Source: Chaetoderma sp. LZ-2023a
Taxonomy: Eukaryota > Mollusca > Caudofoveata > Chaetodermatida > Chaetodermatidae
Direction of reading: 5' to 3'
Length of the DNA: 64,000 bases
Assembly (NCBI GenBank): GCA_034401795.1
Contig: CM067373.1
Coordinates: 89,238,996-89,302,995 of the forward strand
The notes beneath the pieces were generated by a model. The model ran no database searches, was not told the DNA's origin, and saw only the letters and a list, made by a program, of their open reading frames with translations. Of this stretch, positions 1 to 10,410 are shown piece by piece; the stretch's first letter is position 1; every line of letters starts with the position of its first letter. The position numbers and the translations under genes are program-made.

Positions 1-129
1 CTCAAACTCTACAAACTTCACCGACTTGATTCGTACTCTCAGCGTTGTGTTTGCAAGTAGTAGTCTCACTAGTCAAAGTTCATCTTCATTGCAACTGGCC
101 TGATATAGAACATCTAGGATCTTTGAGTG

Positions 130-1080
130 TTTATTATGTCGAAGGCTCATGACATGTCAATGCTCATTTTGTGAAAATTCCTGTGTTTTGTCATGACTAC
201 TGACACAAGCATGCGTTGAGCCATGCAATGTCTGTGCAACAGCTTCCATGTTTAAACTTTTAAAGACACTTTGACATGATCCGGTGAAGTCCTCGATCTT
301 GTCTCGGATGCGGCAGTGTAATATTGGATAGGATGATTTTGAGGAGCACAATGGGGCACAGATTGGCTGGGGGCCAGGCGGGTTCTTGGGCTTGGGTAGC
401 ACGATAAGGATGTATTGGCCTACAGCATAGATGGGAAGGTGGTGCATAAAAGTGGAATGGATTAAGGGCGTTATCGGTTTTGAGATAATGCCACTTGCGT
501 ATTTGAATAGTTTATTGCTCATGTCATCTGGACCGGGTTGCACTTTGAGTGCCTTCTCAACTTCTGCTGTCTTAGTTTGTGCTGGTGATGGCTAGCCCAG
601 GGATCTCCTGAGAATGAGTTTAAAGGTCCGTCATCGTGGTCAGTGAACTGTTCCGTGACACATTCTCGAATTGCATCGGCTTTAACCTGGTCAGTCCCGA
701 TAAAGTGTCCTTCAGAGTGGTGCTGGTAGCTGATGATTACATAGTCCAGTATTTTAGTTAGCGCTTCGTTTGGATCGCAGCTGACGTCGATGTTAGCTAT
801 TTGCTCCCCGAGGGCCTTCTTGTATCATATTTGAGTGTCAGCGTTGCTGATGAGCTTGGGTAGGTTGTAAGTGACTCTACCCTCTTGCCTCTTATGGCGG
901 TTATACATTAGGTACAGATGGTGCATCTGAAGGCGTGTAACGACTGGGGTATGGTCAGAGTTGAGGTCTACACCTCCATTGGGACGAGCATCCAGAAACA
1001 GGGTTTTCGCTTCTGTTTTGCATAGTATGAAGCAAATTTGATTGAAGACTGCTGGTGTAGCTTTAGAGTCTTTTGGGGCT
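130..1080 (-). mobile_element. LINE fragment: end of endonuclease and start of reverse transcriptase
   Basis: Read on the minus strand, about 1080 to 880 carries the C-terminal end of an APE-type endonuclease, with the motif NSDHTPVV where LINE endonucleases have their catalytic S-D-H. A linker follows (about 880-560). The N-terminal reverse transcriptase block then covers about 560-130, with a PGPDDM segment like the usual SPGPDGI and a LPKPKNPPGPQP segment like the usual LPKPGKPPGPxxxRPI. The coding is interrupted by frame changes and stops, and both ends of the element are missing, including the catalytic YADD part. It is an old, truncated non-LTR retrotransposon. The clade is uncertain; the style resembles RTE- or Craft-like LINEs of invertebrates. 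Confidence 0.65.
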
Positions 1081-1539
1081 ATGCGATCAGCAATGTGTCC
1101 TGTCCATGTTGTCTAGTGACAGCATGGGTGTTTAATATTCCGTTTTTGGACACTGGACGCGTTCAAATTTTGGACAATTTGTGTTTAAATACACATTTCT
1201 AAATTTGTCTCTGACTTTATCAATCTGTGTCCCTGTGAAAATCACAACTGGAACGCACAGTCGATGACAGCCATCGCAAATCCCGACACGTTCGCCAACT
1301 TTGTTGTTGTTGTGCACCACGACCGCCCCACATTGTTCATATATTGCATTGCCAATACGCAAGCACATGTGTAACTACCATACCACATTTGGTTAAATTC
1401 CGCGTACTTCGACTTTCTGACCCCACCCTATCATCCACCCTGGGGCCGAGCCTAATGAAAATATTGTCTTGAAGTCCCCAATAATATGGGTAACTCTTAG
1501 AGCAAATTTTAATTGAATTCCCCAAACGGTTTTGGAGGC

Positions 1540-1640
1540 GATAGTCTGACGGACGGACGGACAGACAGACGGACGGGGGTAGGTGACTGCCGGATGGGCG
1601 AACGGATGTATGGACGGGCAGACGGAGGCGATTGCAATTT
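1540..1640. repeat. GACG/GACA microsatellite, degenerate
   Basis: A short run of GACG and GACA tetranucleotides (core 1546-1576) followed by imperfect GACGG-type units. It is open in one frame but has no protein character. Confidence 0.7.
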
Positions 1641-1984
1641 ATCCTTTCGGATTTTTTCTGGACATCTGTGGATAATTAAGCAGCGACATCGTAGATTTTA
1701 TAAGCAACTAAAGATTGCAGTGGCTAGCTCAACTACAATGTTAAAATTAGTAGATCATAATCTATACGGGCAGGACGCTCGATAGTTGCGAAATGTCAAA
1801 AGTGTTAGTGACAGAACGACAGACCGTCAGATGAACTGACACTAGTTGTAAGTCGAAACTAAATATTGGCATACAATTACTTTTAAGCAATAACAGCTCC
1901 GTAAACTGCGCATAATACAACACCAGGATGGCAAACAAATGAAGGAGAGCCATCAGAAAATAATGATTTCTTCTTCAAACCTAC

Positions 1985-2890
1985 AGCAGTAATTCTATGA
2001 AGTTTCAGAGCGATTCGCGAAGCGGTCATGGAGTTACCATCCAGAAGGAATTTTCAAGATGGCCACCAGTGGATGCCGACCATATTGGATTTCGAATTAT
2101 CGTTGATTTCGATACATTTTTTCTCCAGACCTAATCACTATGAAGTTTCAAAGCGATCCGATAAACTTTAGCATCCAGAAACCAAATTTCTAGATGGCAG
2201 CCATATCAGATTTCTGATCATCTTCGAATACGATAAGTTTCTTCCTCAGACGTAGTTCGGTCATTCTATTAAGTTTCAAAGCAATCCGCTAAGCTTAAAA
2301 GGAGTTACGATTCGCAAAAAATTTTCAAGATGACCGTGGGTGGCTGGCTGTCATCTTGGTTTTAGTATCGTCTATTTCCATAGGTATCTTCCTCAGCCTT
2401 AATCCAATCACCCTATGAAGTTTCAAAGTGATCCGATGAACGGTAACAGATTTATCATCCGGAAATCCATTTGGTCATCTTGGAATTAGTACCATTGTCG
2501 ATTTCCATAGGTTTGTTCTCCAGAGTTATCGTCCGGAAACCAATTTTCAAGATGGCCACCCATGGCTGACGGCCATCTTGAATTCTGAATTATCGTCGAA
2601 TTCGATAAGTTTCTTCTCCAGACCTAGCCCAACCACCATCCTGAAAGTGATTGGATAAATGGCAGCAGAGCTACCATCTGGAAACCAATTTTAAAGATCG
2701 CCTACGGTGGCTGACTCTCATCTTGGATTTCGGATCATCGTCAATTTCGTTAGGTTCCTTCCCCAGATCTAATCCAAAGACCCTGTGCAGTTTCAAACTG
2801 ATACCTACCCACAAAAGCGATCCGATATCCGGTAATGGGTTATCATCTGGAAACCATTCTGCTGTCCGCCCGTCCACCCGCCCCTTGACC
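1985..2890. repeat. Degenerate tandem repeat, period roughly 130-170 bp
   Basis: The phrases 'gaagtttcaaagcgatccga', 'aattttcaagatggcc' and 'ttctccagacctaatcca' recur in the same order at about 1995-2110, 2140-2250, 2265-2400, 2415-2520, 2530-2640 and 2680-2880. Units are strongly diverged. The open frames over it are not conserved between units. This looks like an old tandem array or the body of a repeated non-coding element, not a gene. Confidence 0.65.
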
Positions 2891-2939
2891 GGGCCGTGCC
2901 ATCACGTAATACCACGCGAATTCTTTGGTGGGGTATAAA

Positions 2940-3115
2940 TATTCGACAAAAATTAAATTAACAATTTAAATACATTGTTCACGTACATACAGGTTTATAC
3001 TATTAAATAGTAAAATTAGTTTCAAAATAGTCAACAGCTTACCCGTATAGTTTTTGTGATTCTGAGAATTCATGATTCAAAGTATAATATATACATTGAT
3101 TCTAACATGTATAAA
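2940..3115 (+). repeat. Foldback-family arm (partial)
   Basis: This stretch matches the arm of the foldback family seen at 3785-4690 and 59029-60729: a short TTAAATAGTAAA block, then 'agtttcaaaatagtcaacagcttac', then 'gattctgagaattcatgattcaa', then 'aaagcgtgggtgaagct'. It is diverged and lacks the central part. It runs directly into the 99-bp tandem array. Confidence 0.6.
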
Positions 3116-3560
3116 GCGTGGGTGAAGCTTGCCTAGGAGTGGGCGGGCAATAGCTAGAAATGGATACCTCTATTGGAAACATGGAAAATGGAACGATAAC
3201 GCAGGACATAGCTAGAAATTGGCGTGGCATTGCTAGAAATGGGCGGGTATAGCTAGAAATGGATACCTCTATTGAAAACATGGAAAATGGAACGATAACG
3301 CGGGATATAGCTAGAAATTGGCGTGGCATAGCTAGAAATGGGCGAGTATAGCTAGAAATGGATACCTCTATTGAAAACATGGAAAATGGAACGATAACGC
3401 AGGACATAGCTAGAAATTGGCGTGGCATAGCTAGAAATGGGCGAGTATAGCTAGAAATGGATACCTCTATTGGGGAACATGGAAAATGGGAAGATAACGC
3501 AGGTCATAGCTAGAAATGGATACCACCATTGGGAACATGGAAAATGAAAAGATAACGCAG
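3116..3560. repeat. 99-bp tandem repeat, about 4.5 units
   Basis: The landmark 'atggaaaatgg' falls at 3181, 3280, 3379, 3479 and 3537, giving a period of 99-100 bp and a shortened last step. Each unit contains 'agctagaaatgggcg' and 'agctagaaatggatacctc', which are the terminal sequence of the foldback family. The 33-residue periodic minus-strand ORF over it only reflects the 99-bp period. Confidence 0.85.
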
Positions 3561-3784
3561 AAGTACAAACGTTAATTGCCGAGCATATAATTAACAGTTC
3601 ATTTCTAAAATCCAACTCAGAATGTTATTATGCATGTATAATATATATCTACTAACAGAGTGTAATATATGGCAATGATTAGACGTGAAGGAGAGTTAAT
3701 GACATGAAAGTTAGCGAGTTTACAAAAATTCATTTTACTGAAATGAGAAGAAATCAGCATGGTAGCCTATTTATTTATCCAACT

Positions 3785-4690
3785 AATCTCTCGCCACACT
3801 TCTGCAGTGTTGGGATCAATCGATCCCTGAACTCCCTGACTATTAATTTCCAGGAAACTGTACATGTAAGCTGTTGAATATTTTGAAACTAATTAGACGG
3901 GATCAAAGCACCCAGTCAAATTGGTTTCGAAATATTCGACAGAATGTTTATTAAATAGTAAAGACATACAACGTGTCGTACTATTGAACGTTGAAGACGG
4001 ACTAAATCGAGTCATTCATGACGTAACGATTATGACGTCATCCTATACGTCACGTAATTGATTATGACGTCATATGATGTATGGATAAACTGGAAAAGTC
4101 CATTGGTTACAAAGCCATATTTTATCTCACTTGATGATCATAGGGTAAGATGAATATTACAGTATAAAACAATCAGTCAACAGAGATGGTCTGAACAATC
4201 AGGCACTGTTGAATAATGTAACTAGAGTATAGCAAAAAGGAAAGATTGGGACCACGTGTCTGGATTGAGACCTTTAAGCCACAGCTGAGCGTTTCTCATC
4301 TGCCTCTGACATGAACAATCCTGCAGTAAAGGACTAAGGAATCGAGGAATCAAGTTTATCCATCAATCATATGACGTCATAATCAACTACGTGACGTGTA
4401 GACTGACGTCATAACTAATTACTTCATGATAAGTTCCTCACGAACGCTTAATTGATGACGGACTAAGCGTTGTTGTACGAAATGCATGTCTTTACTATTT
4501 AATAAACATTATGTTGAATATTTTGAAACTAATTTGACTATAGGCGCTGTTGCGGCCATACCTTTTTTAAAAATTCAACAACTTACTGTATAGTTTTCTA
4601 GAAATTGATAGTCAGGGAGTTCAGGGATCGATCGATCCCAACACGGTCAAAGAGTGGATGGAGCTTAGCTAGAGATGGGCTAAAACTGGA
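3785..4690. mobile_element. Foldback element with long inverted arms (copy 1)
   Basis: The left arm (about 3790-4110) is the reverse complement of the right arm (about 4350-4685). Shared landmarks, mirrored, are the 'tgttgggatcaatcgatccc' block, 'gctgttgaatattttgaaac', 'tttattaaatagtaaagaca' and two TGACGTCA palindromes per arm (4033-4040, 4065-4072; 4372-4379, 4404-4411). A central unique segment (about 4110-4350) separates the arms. No transposase is encoded, so this is a non-autonomous foldback/MITE-like element. Related copies or arms lie at 2940, 35530, 49610, 59029 and 61745. Confidence 0.75.
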
Positions 4691-4704
4691 ATCCTTCATT
4701 GGCC

Positions 4705-4890
4705 ATATATGAATGAATGAATGAATTTATTTACACCCAGACCTCTTTACAAGGCATATGGGGACATTTCTATATCTCAGTAATCTGTGGACAGTAAGTG
4801 TATATTATACAATTATTTACATGAGTCTTATATAACAAAGTATGCACGTGAGAGTAATTATCCAAATACCAGAGATATTATAGTTAATAA
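4705..4890 (-). mobile_element. LINE or SINE 3' end with (ATTC)n tail
   Basis: On the minus strand the stretch ends with a LINE-type 3' UTR: 'cttgtaaagaggtctgggtg', then 'taaataaattcattcattca'. A short ATTC-repeat tail is usual for CR1/L2-type LINEs and SINEs that borrow their ends. No coding part is attached. Confidence 0.5.
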
Positions 4891-4976
4891 TTATTCATAT
4901 ACATACATATCTACGTAATTCATGACGTCATTCACATATACACATACATATACATATATATATATACATACACATA

Positions 4977-5090
<114 letters not shown>

Positions 5091-5399
5091 CGGTGTAGCA
5101 CGGATCACCGTCGGGTGCGTACAAGACGCCCTGTCAAGGATGGTCCACGCTCACCCCTCCGTAAACAAACGTTGACGCCTTAGCCGGTGGAGACTTACAA
5201 CTTATGTATATACTTGCTCATATTATGGCAATTCCGTAATATGGGACCGTCTTCAAAGATTTTGGTATGTATTAACATCAGCATTGAATGAGGAAATTAA
5301 CACACTGAACAGAAATTAAATCGGGTCAGATCTGGCGAAGATATGGCAAAATTAAAACGGACTCTTTTGAGCTCCAACTAAGCGTACACATCTGGCAAT

Positions 5400-5525
5400 T
5401 GTTCTGGTAACCTTGTCTGGTACGCAACACGCGCTCTGATTGGCTGAGCCGGCTGGCACAGCCTCTGACCGAGTATAAAGGGCGTTCTCAAAGCCAAATT
5501 CGAACTTGGACACACTGACCTATAG
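5400..5525 (+). promoter_or_regulatory. Promoter-like LTR remnant (CCAAT-type box and TATA box)
   Basis: A 'ctctgattggctg' block (CCAAT box in reverse) lies about 35 bp before 'tataaaggg' (5474-5482). Order and wording resemble the LTR promoter at 12950-13000 ('ctgattggctgg' then 'ctctgac' then 'tataaaagg'). It probably is a fragment of a related LTR. It lies directly before the GACT minisatellite. Confidence 0.4.
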
Positions 5526-5539
5526 CCGGCCTGCCAGTG

Positions 5540-6440
5540 TAGACTGACTAACTCACCCAGTAGACTGACTGACTGACTGACTGACTGACTGACTGCAAAT
5601 TGACTGTGAAGACTGACTGACTCTGTAGATTAACCAACTGACAGACTGTATAGACTGACTGACTGTGTAGACTGACTGACTAACTGACCGGCCGGTCGGC
5701 TGACAGACTGGCTGAATGACTATGTAAAATGGCCTACCGACTGACTGACTTACTGTGTAAACTGACTGTCTGACTGACTGTGTAGACTGACTAACTAGGT
5801 AGACTGACTGCATAGACTGACTAACTGACTATGTAGACTGACTGACTGACTGTGAGAATGACGGACTGACATAGTAAAATGGCTGTGCTGACGGACAGAC
5901 TGACTGACTAACTATGTAGATGGACAGACTGACTGTCTGACTGACCGATAGCTGGCCTGCCTGTTTAGACTGACTAACCGACCCAATAGACTGACTGACT
6001 GACTGACTGTGCAGACTGACTGGCTGTGTAGATTAACCAACTGACAGACTGTATAGACTGACTGACTGTGTAGAATGACTGACTGTGAACTAGAACATGA
6101 CATTGCTAACCTTTATTACTAACCATCCTTCGGAAGGGGCGTAAAGACGTTGGCCCCATCTGCTCAATGGCTATGCTGAATGGACGTAAAAGAACTCATG
6201 GACTGAGGCTGGAATCCCTCAGAAAATGTACCCATTGATAGGCTCTCGGACACTCTAGGCATTGACTGACCGACATACTGGGTAGACTGACTTACTATGT
6301 AGACTGACTGAATAACTATGTAGACTGACGCACTGACTAAGTAGTCTGACTGACTGTGTAGATTGACCAACTGACAGACTGTGTAGACTGACAAATTGTA
6401 TAGAGACCGACCGACTGTATACGACAAAATATATAAATAT
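5540..6440. repeat. GACT minisatellite with higher-order duplication
   Basis: Degenerate arrays of GACT and 'tgtagactgactgactg' units fill 5540-6088 and 6262-6425. A longer block beginning 'tagccggcctgcc' at about 5522 recurs at about 5948 ('tagctggcctgcc') with the same following order, so a roughly 425-bp higher-order unit was duplicated. Non-repeat DNA interrupts the array at 6090-6260. Ser-Val-Gln-rich minus-strand ORFs are repeat shadows. Confidence 0.85.
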
Positions 6441-6488
6441 ATATAAACAGATCAATATTAACAAGAAAAAGGTAAGCTCCTACGACAG

Positions 6489-6832
6489 GATACTCAGGAT
6501 GACTGTATTCACAATCTCCATATGTCGGTATTGTAAATTGTAAAACTGAGGCATACATTTTCCGAGCTGTACTGTGATAATTAAATTTGGTCTAGGTGGG
6601 ATGGAACTAGTCCTACCCACAGAGGAGAATGCATGGACGTCCACCCATCGTGAAAATACAGTCCAGCTTCGCGGGATCAATAGACTTGGTTTCCGCAAGA
6701 CATGGGGCTGTTTAAACCAATCAATAAATTACAGTCGGCTATACTGTCCTAATTTTGATTAAGAACTCGACTGTTCTACCGCGTATACAAATCATTCGCA
6801 CTTGGACTGATGAAGCAGCATCAAAAGATCGA
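6489..6832 (+). repeat. Direct repeat R1, partner of 23584-23925
   Basis: About 340 bp starting 'ctcaggatgactgtattcac' and ending near 'gaagcagcatcaaaa' match 23584-23925 at roughly 88-90 percent by eye. R2 lies inside the body of the Ty3/Gypsy relic, so R1 is best read as a leftover of the body of an upstream element of the same family, abutting LTR A. Confidence 0.7.
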
Positions 6833-9800
6833 GTGGTGTACTTCGGATCGACCTGTCGGGTACCGGCTGTACCAGCTAAGCTGGGTACGCGCCGTACGTC
6901 CTGGATTCGTTCCCTGAACACGCCCCCTAGGTAGAGCTATAAGCGTATATGGGCCTATGAGAGAAATCGCGTTGTAAAAATGATTAAGTTCGTTAAAGCG
7001 CATGGCGCATGGCGCACATGCGCGCGCTTAATACTATTTTTGACAGCGCGTATTTTACGACCAAGATAGGATGACGCTTTTAGTGTACCGAGAAGGTACA
7101 ATGTAATCCTTTTTAATTACTTGTTCCCGCCGAATCTGGCAGTAATCAAAACCAGAATTCGATGGGCTTTCCAAATCTGTAAACCATTTCAAAATCATTT
7201 AAGAAATGGCTGAGTTATCAACGGAAAACCCCTTTTGATTATCTTCAAGGTATTGCCGTGGCGTCATAACCACGTTTACGCCGAACTTCTAGAATGTTCT
7301 AGAACATTCGACTGCGTTATTATTAGCTACACGCTGATTGCCTGTTGCTCGACCGATGATTGGGTGGAGCCTGCGCCTATGACGTCATGAGTAGTATAAA
7401 AGGAGATGATATCCAGAACTCGAGGACATCCTCGGCCAGGGGCCGAATGGGTTGGAACTGCGTCAGCTACAATCACAAGACAGTCATTAAGCAGATGACT
7501 TCGGTCTCGAAGGTTTCTCTTCTTTAGCCAGCAACAACCCAACCCACCACACTAAATCAATTTTGTATCCCCCGTTTGTGTGGGAGTAATTTTGGAACTT
7601 TTGAATATTGTTCACGATCACTTCAAGAACTAACTCGGAACACGAACTTGCTGTGCGGCCTTTCCCAGCCTGAAAATGTGATTCTACAGATGTAGAGGAA
7701 GCGATGTCCTTTAGTGGATGACTCGCCGGATCTGCCAGCCATGCCAAAAAAGTGATTATTCAGCCATCCCAGCACTGATGTCATGTAAGTTTATCTAAAC
7801 TTTTTGACAGCAGCAAAGTAAACTTTGCCCGGTACGTCTTCAGAGCTGGCTGATGTACCCACACCGTTAAGCTTAGTTATGTATCCTCATCTGTATTCAA
7901 CAACCCCGCTTATGATCGGGTTGTTGGCAACTTCCATCCGTACCATCGGTATACGGAACTTTCGTCATAGCAGTAATGTTATTGTATCTCTTGTTGATGA
8001 CTCATTAGACATTCTATATTGTGATTACAGTCCTGAGTTCGATCCACTCCCATCATGGACTGCTTGTGGGAATCCTGTTTGCAGAGAATGCATCAACTCA
8101 CGTCAAACCAAGGGTGACGTATCAATTTCAGTACACGATAGCCCAGGCTTAAGAATGGCTACCGATTATTCAAGTAACTATACTTGACATTTTAATTATC
8201 CCATTAATTACATCTTTGATAATTATATCGTATCTGTATAAATGGTCCCAATGACCAAAAGGAACCGTAAGGTCGTAGGACTGCAAAGTTTTAATTTCTG
8301 TATCTGTTTATAGTTATTCTTATTTTCTGTAAGGTGTTTTTGATAACCGCACCATAGTATGTTCCTCAACCTGTACCATATATATTATTCTGATCAGTTC
8401 ACATTGCATTGATTGTTCTGGTTATTTTATATATGGCAAGTGGCCATCAGTTTATATGGTTTGTTTATTTGTAGAAAAATATAGGACTGCAGTGCACGTA
8501 GGAAACACTATACAGCAACATTTATATATGCAGCACTTTCTCCCGCCACCAACAATTTTTCACTGAGGTCGCTGTCCGTGCTATAACTCTGTTTAGCCCG
8601 GCATGCTACCGACCAAAAACCTTTTCTCGATAGGATAGGTTTAATATGATTAGAGACAATCTCTTCGTTAGGAGACGCGTAGTGTACGCCTCTTTTCCGG
8701 TAGTTGCGATAATTTAGCCCCGCCTTCGGCAAGGTTGTGTATGATTGGCCAACATACCTAAAGGGCCTCATATTTCTAAGTTATTGTCTCTCTTCATGTT
8801 CCACTAAGCCTTATAGCCTCTCAATTGTTTGGATGTCGCTATCCGCACCATGGACTGATCCGACTCTGGGAAACCACTGGGGTTTCTGAGCAGTGATGGC
8901 CAGGGTGTGGTGTCACATAAATTCCCCGCATATCTTCAGATACTCAGTAGTTAGTTACCTTTGCCAATGTAGGAAAGCACTGCTAAAACATATCTTAATT
9001 ATTATTTTCTTTAATCTGCTGAACAAATTTCCCGCACCGCAGTGCATAACTGGGCAACTTGTGTTTAAACCTAACGCTAGGTTAAAAAGTTAGTTCCGTA
9101 GGACCTGGTGACGGGCGAGATGCGCATCCCCACCAAATTCCACAAGAATGTCTGGGCATGATATTAAGATCTGCCACGCCCTCACGAGAAGGACATTCAC
9201 GGTGGGTATTCGTCTCTCTTACCCCCACCATACGATAGATCAGTTACCTAAAAATGCTTTTGTGAAAAGTAACCAATGTCCTGTGACGTTTTAGTGGTTA
9301 CAGAGCGAGATGTCCGGATTCTTACCCAGTTCAGAGGTTTTGCAAAGTAACATGTATGCACGCTGTCTTCAGTATCGATATCTTAGGGCAGCCATTCTCA
9401 ATGACAGCCATATCTAAAACCTAGGTAGAGGCCAGCCATTTGCGGCCTAAAACAGTTCTTGTCTCTAAAAATTAAATATTAGGTTAGGCATAGAAGAAGG
9501 CCCACATACATAAAAGTGGCAACTACTAATTCAGCACATTGAGAATTACATAAGACGGTGAAATGGGAATCCTTCGGGAATCGCTCGTCCTGTCTTCAAG
9601 TAAAACAGCACGTAACCCTATAGTCATAATTTCACTAGGTATGGTCTTTTCTTTACAGCATTTTGGTTGAATATTAGAGTGGGCCCTTTTTGGCCAATAC
9701 TCTTCTCCTGCTTTAAGTGATGGCGACATTTCCCTGTGATGGAGGCCCACGCGAGGCACTTGCCTCTCGCAAGGATTCAGTAATGACGGCCTGCGCGAGG

Positions 9801-10410
9801 ATAATACTCCTCACCCAAACTAGCTCTAGGAGTAGTGCCCGCGTGAGGCACATGATTTTCCAACACTACAAAAGATAATTTTCTTTCCTTTCAGCTTAGA
9901 GGTATAATAGCTTATATTAAGTTAATTAGTTATCTCGTGTACAGGAGCCTCCCTTACGGGGATACCTCTGCGGACCTACGAGTCCCACATTTAGAAGTTC
10001 ATCAGGCTGTCTCTATGTCTTGTATTTTCGTATGCTCATTATATTTATCTAGCATACTTGAGTGTCTGTTTAGGTAAAAATGTTGTATAGACTTATGTTA
10101 ATTAGGTCACCAAATCAAATCTTGTAAGTCCATAGATCACAAAATTGCTATGGACAGGCATACTGGTGACATAAACTCTTGGGATGAGACTGTAGTGTTT
10201 AATGTTAGCAACGATGGTCGCATGGCCCCACCGGAACGATTGCGTTCCACCGGCCTTAGGAGCTGGTCTTTGTTACCTGTAGGGCAGTATCGTACAGGAT
10301 CTGTCACCCCGAGACCGGAAGCTAACCAGCGTCATCATTCGTCGAACACTTGTGGCGCGGTGAGTCGACACCAGACACCAGAACGGCCTGACACTACCCC
10401 GCGAGCTACA
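6833..10410 (+). mobile_element. Ty3/Gypsy-type LTR relic A (long LTR)
   Basis: Aligns along its length with LTR C (26493-29788). Shared landmarks are 'cagctaagctgggtac', 'cttttagtgtaccgag', the TGACGTCA plus TATAAAAGG promoter (7380-7387, 7395-7403), 'gactctgggaaaccactggg' (about 8862), 'gatggaggcccacgcgaggc' (about 9738) and the end 'gcgagctaca' (10401-10410). The first roughly 170 bp of the family LTR are absent, with R1 in their place. The ORFs inside it are not conserved between copies. It is the oldest-looking of the three main copies. Fossil. Confidence 0.75.

Noticed and set aside
3102-3428. Minus-strand ORF with a 33-residue repeat and hydrophobic look
   Set aside because: It only reflects the 99-bp tandem period and has no domain.
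5553-6464. Ser-Val-Gln-rich minus-strand ORFs
   Set aside because: Translation of GACT repeat units in successive frames.
7825-8187. 120-codon ORF inside LTR A
   Set aside because: Not conserved in LTR C, which is homologous here, so no sign of coding.
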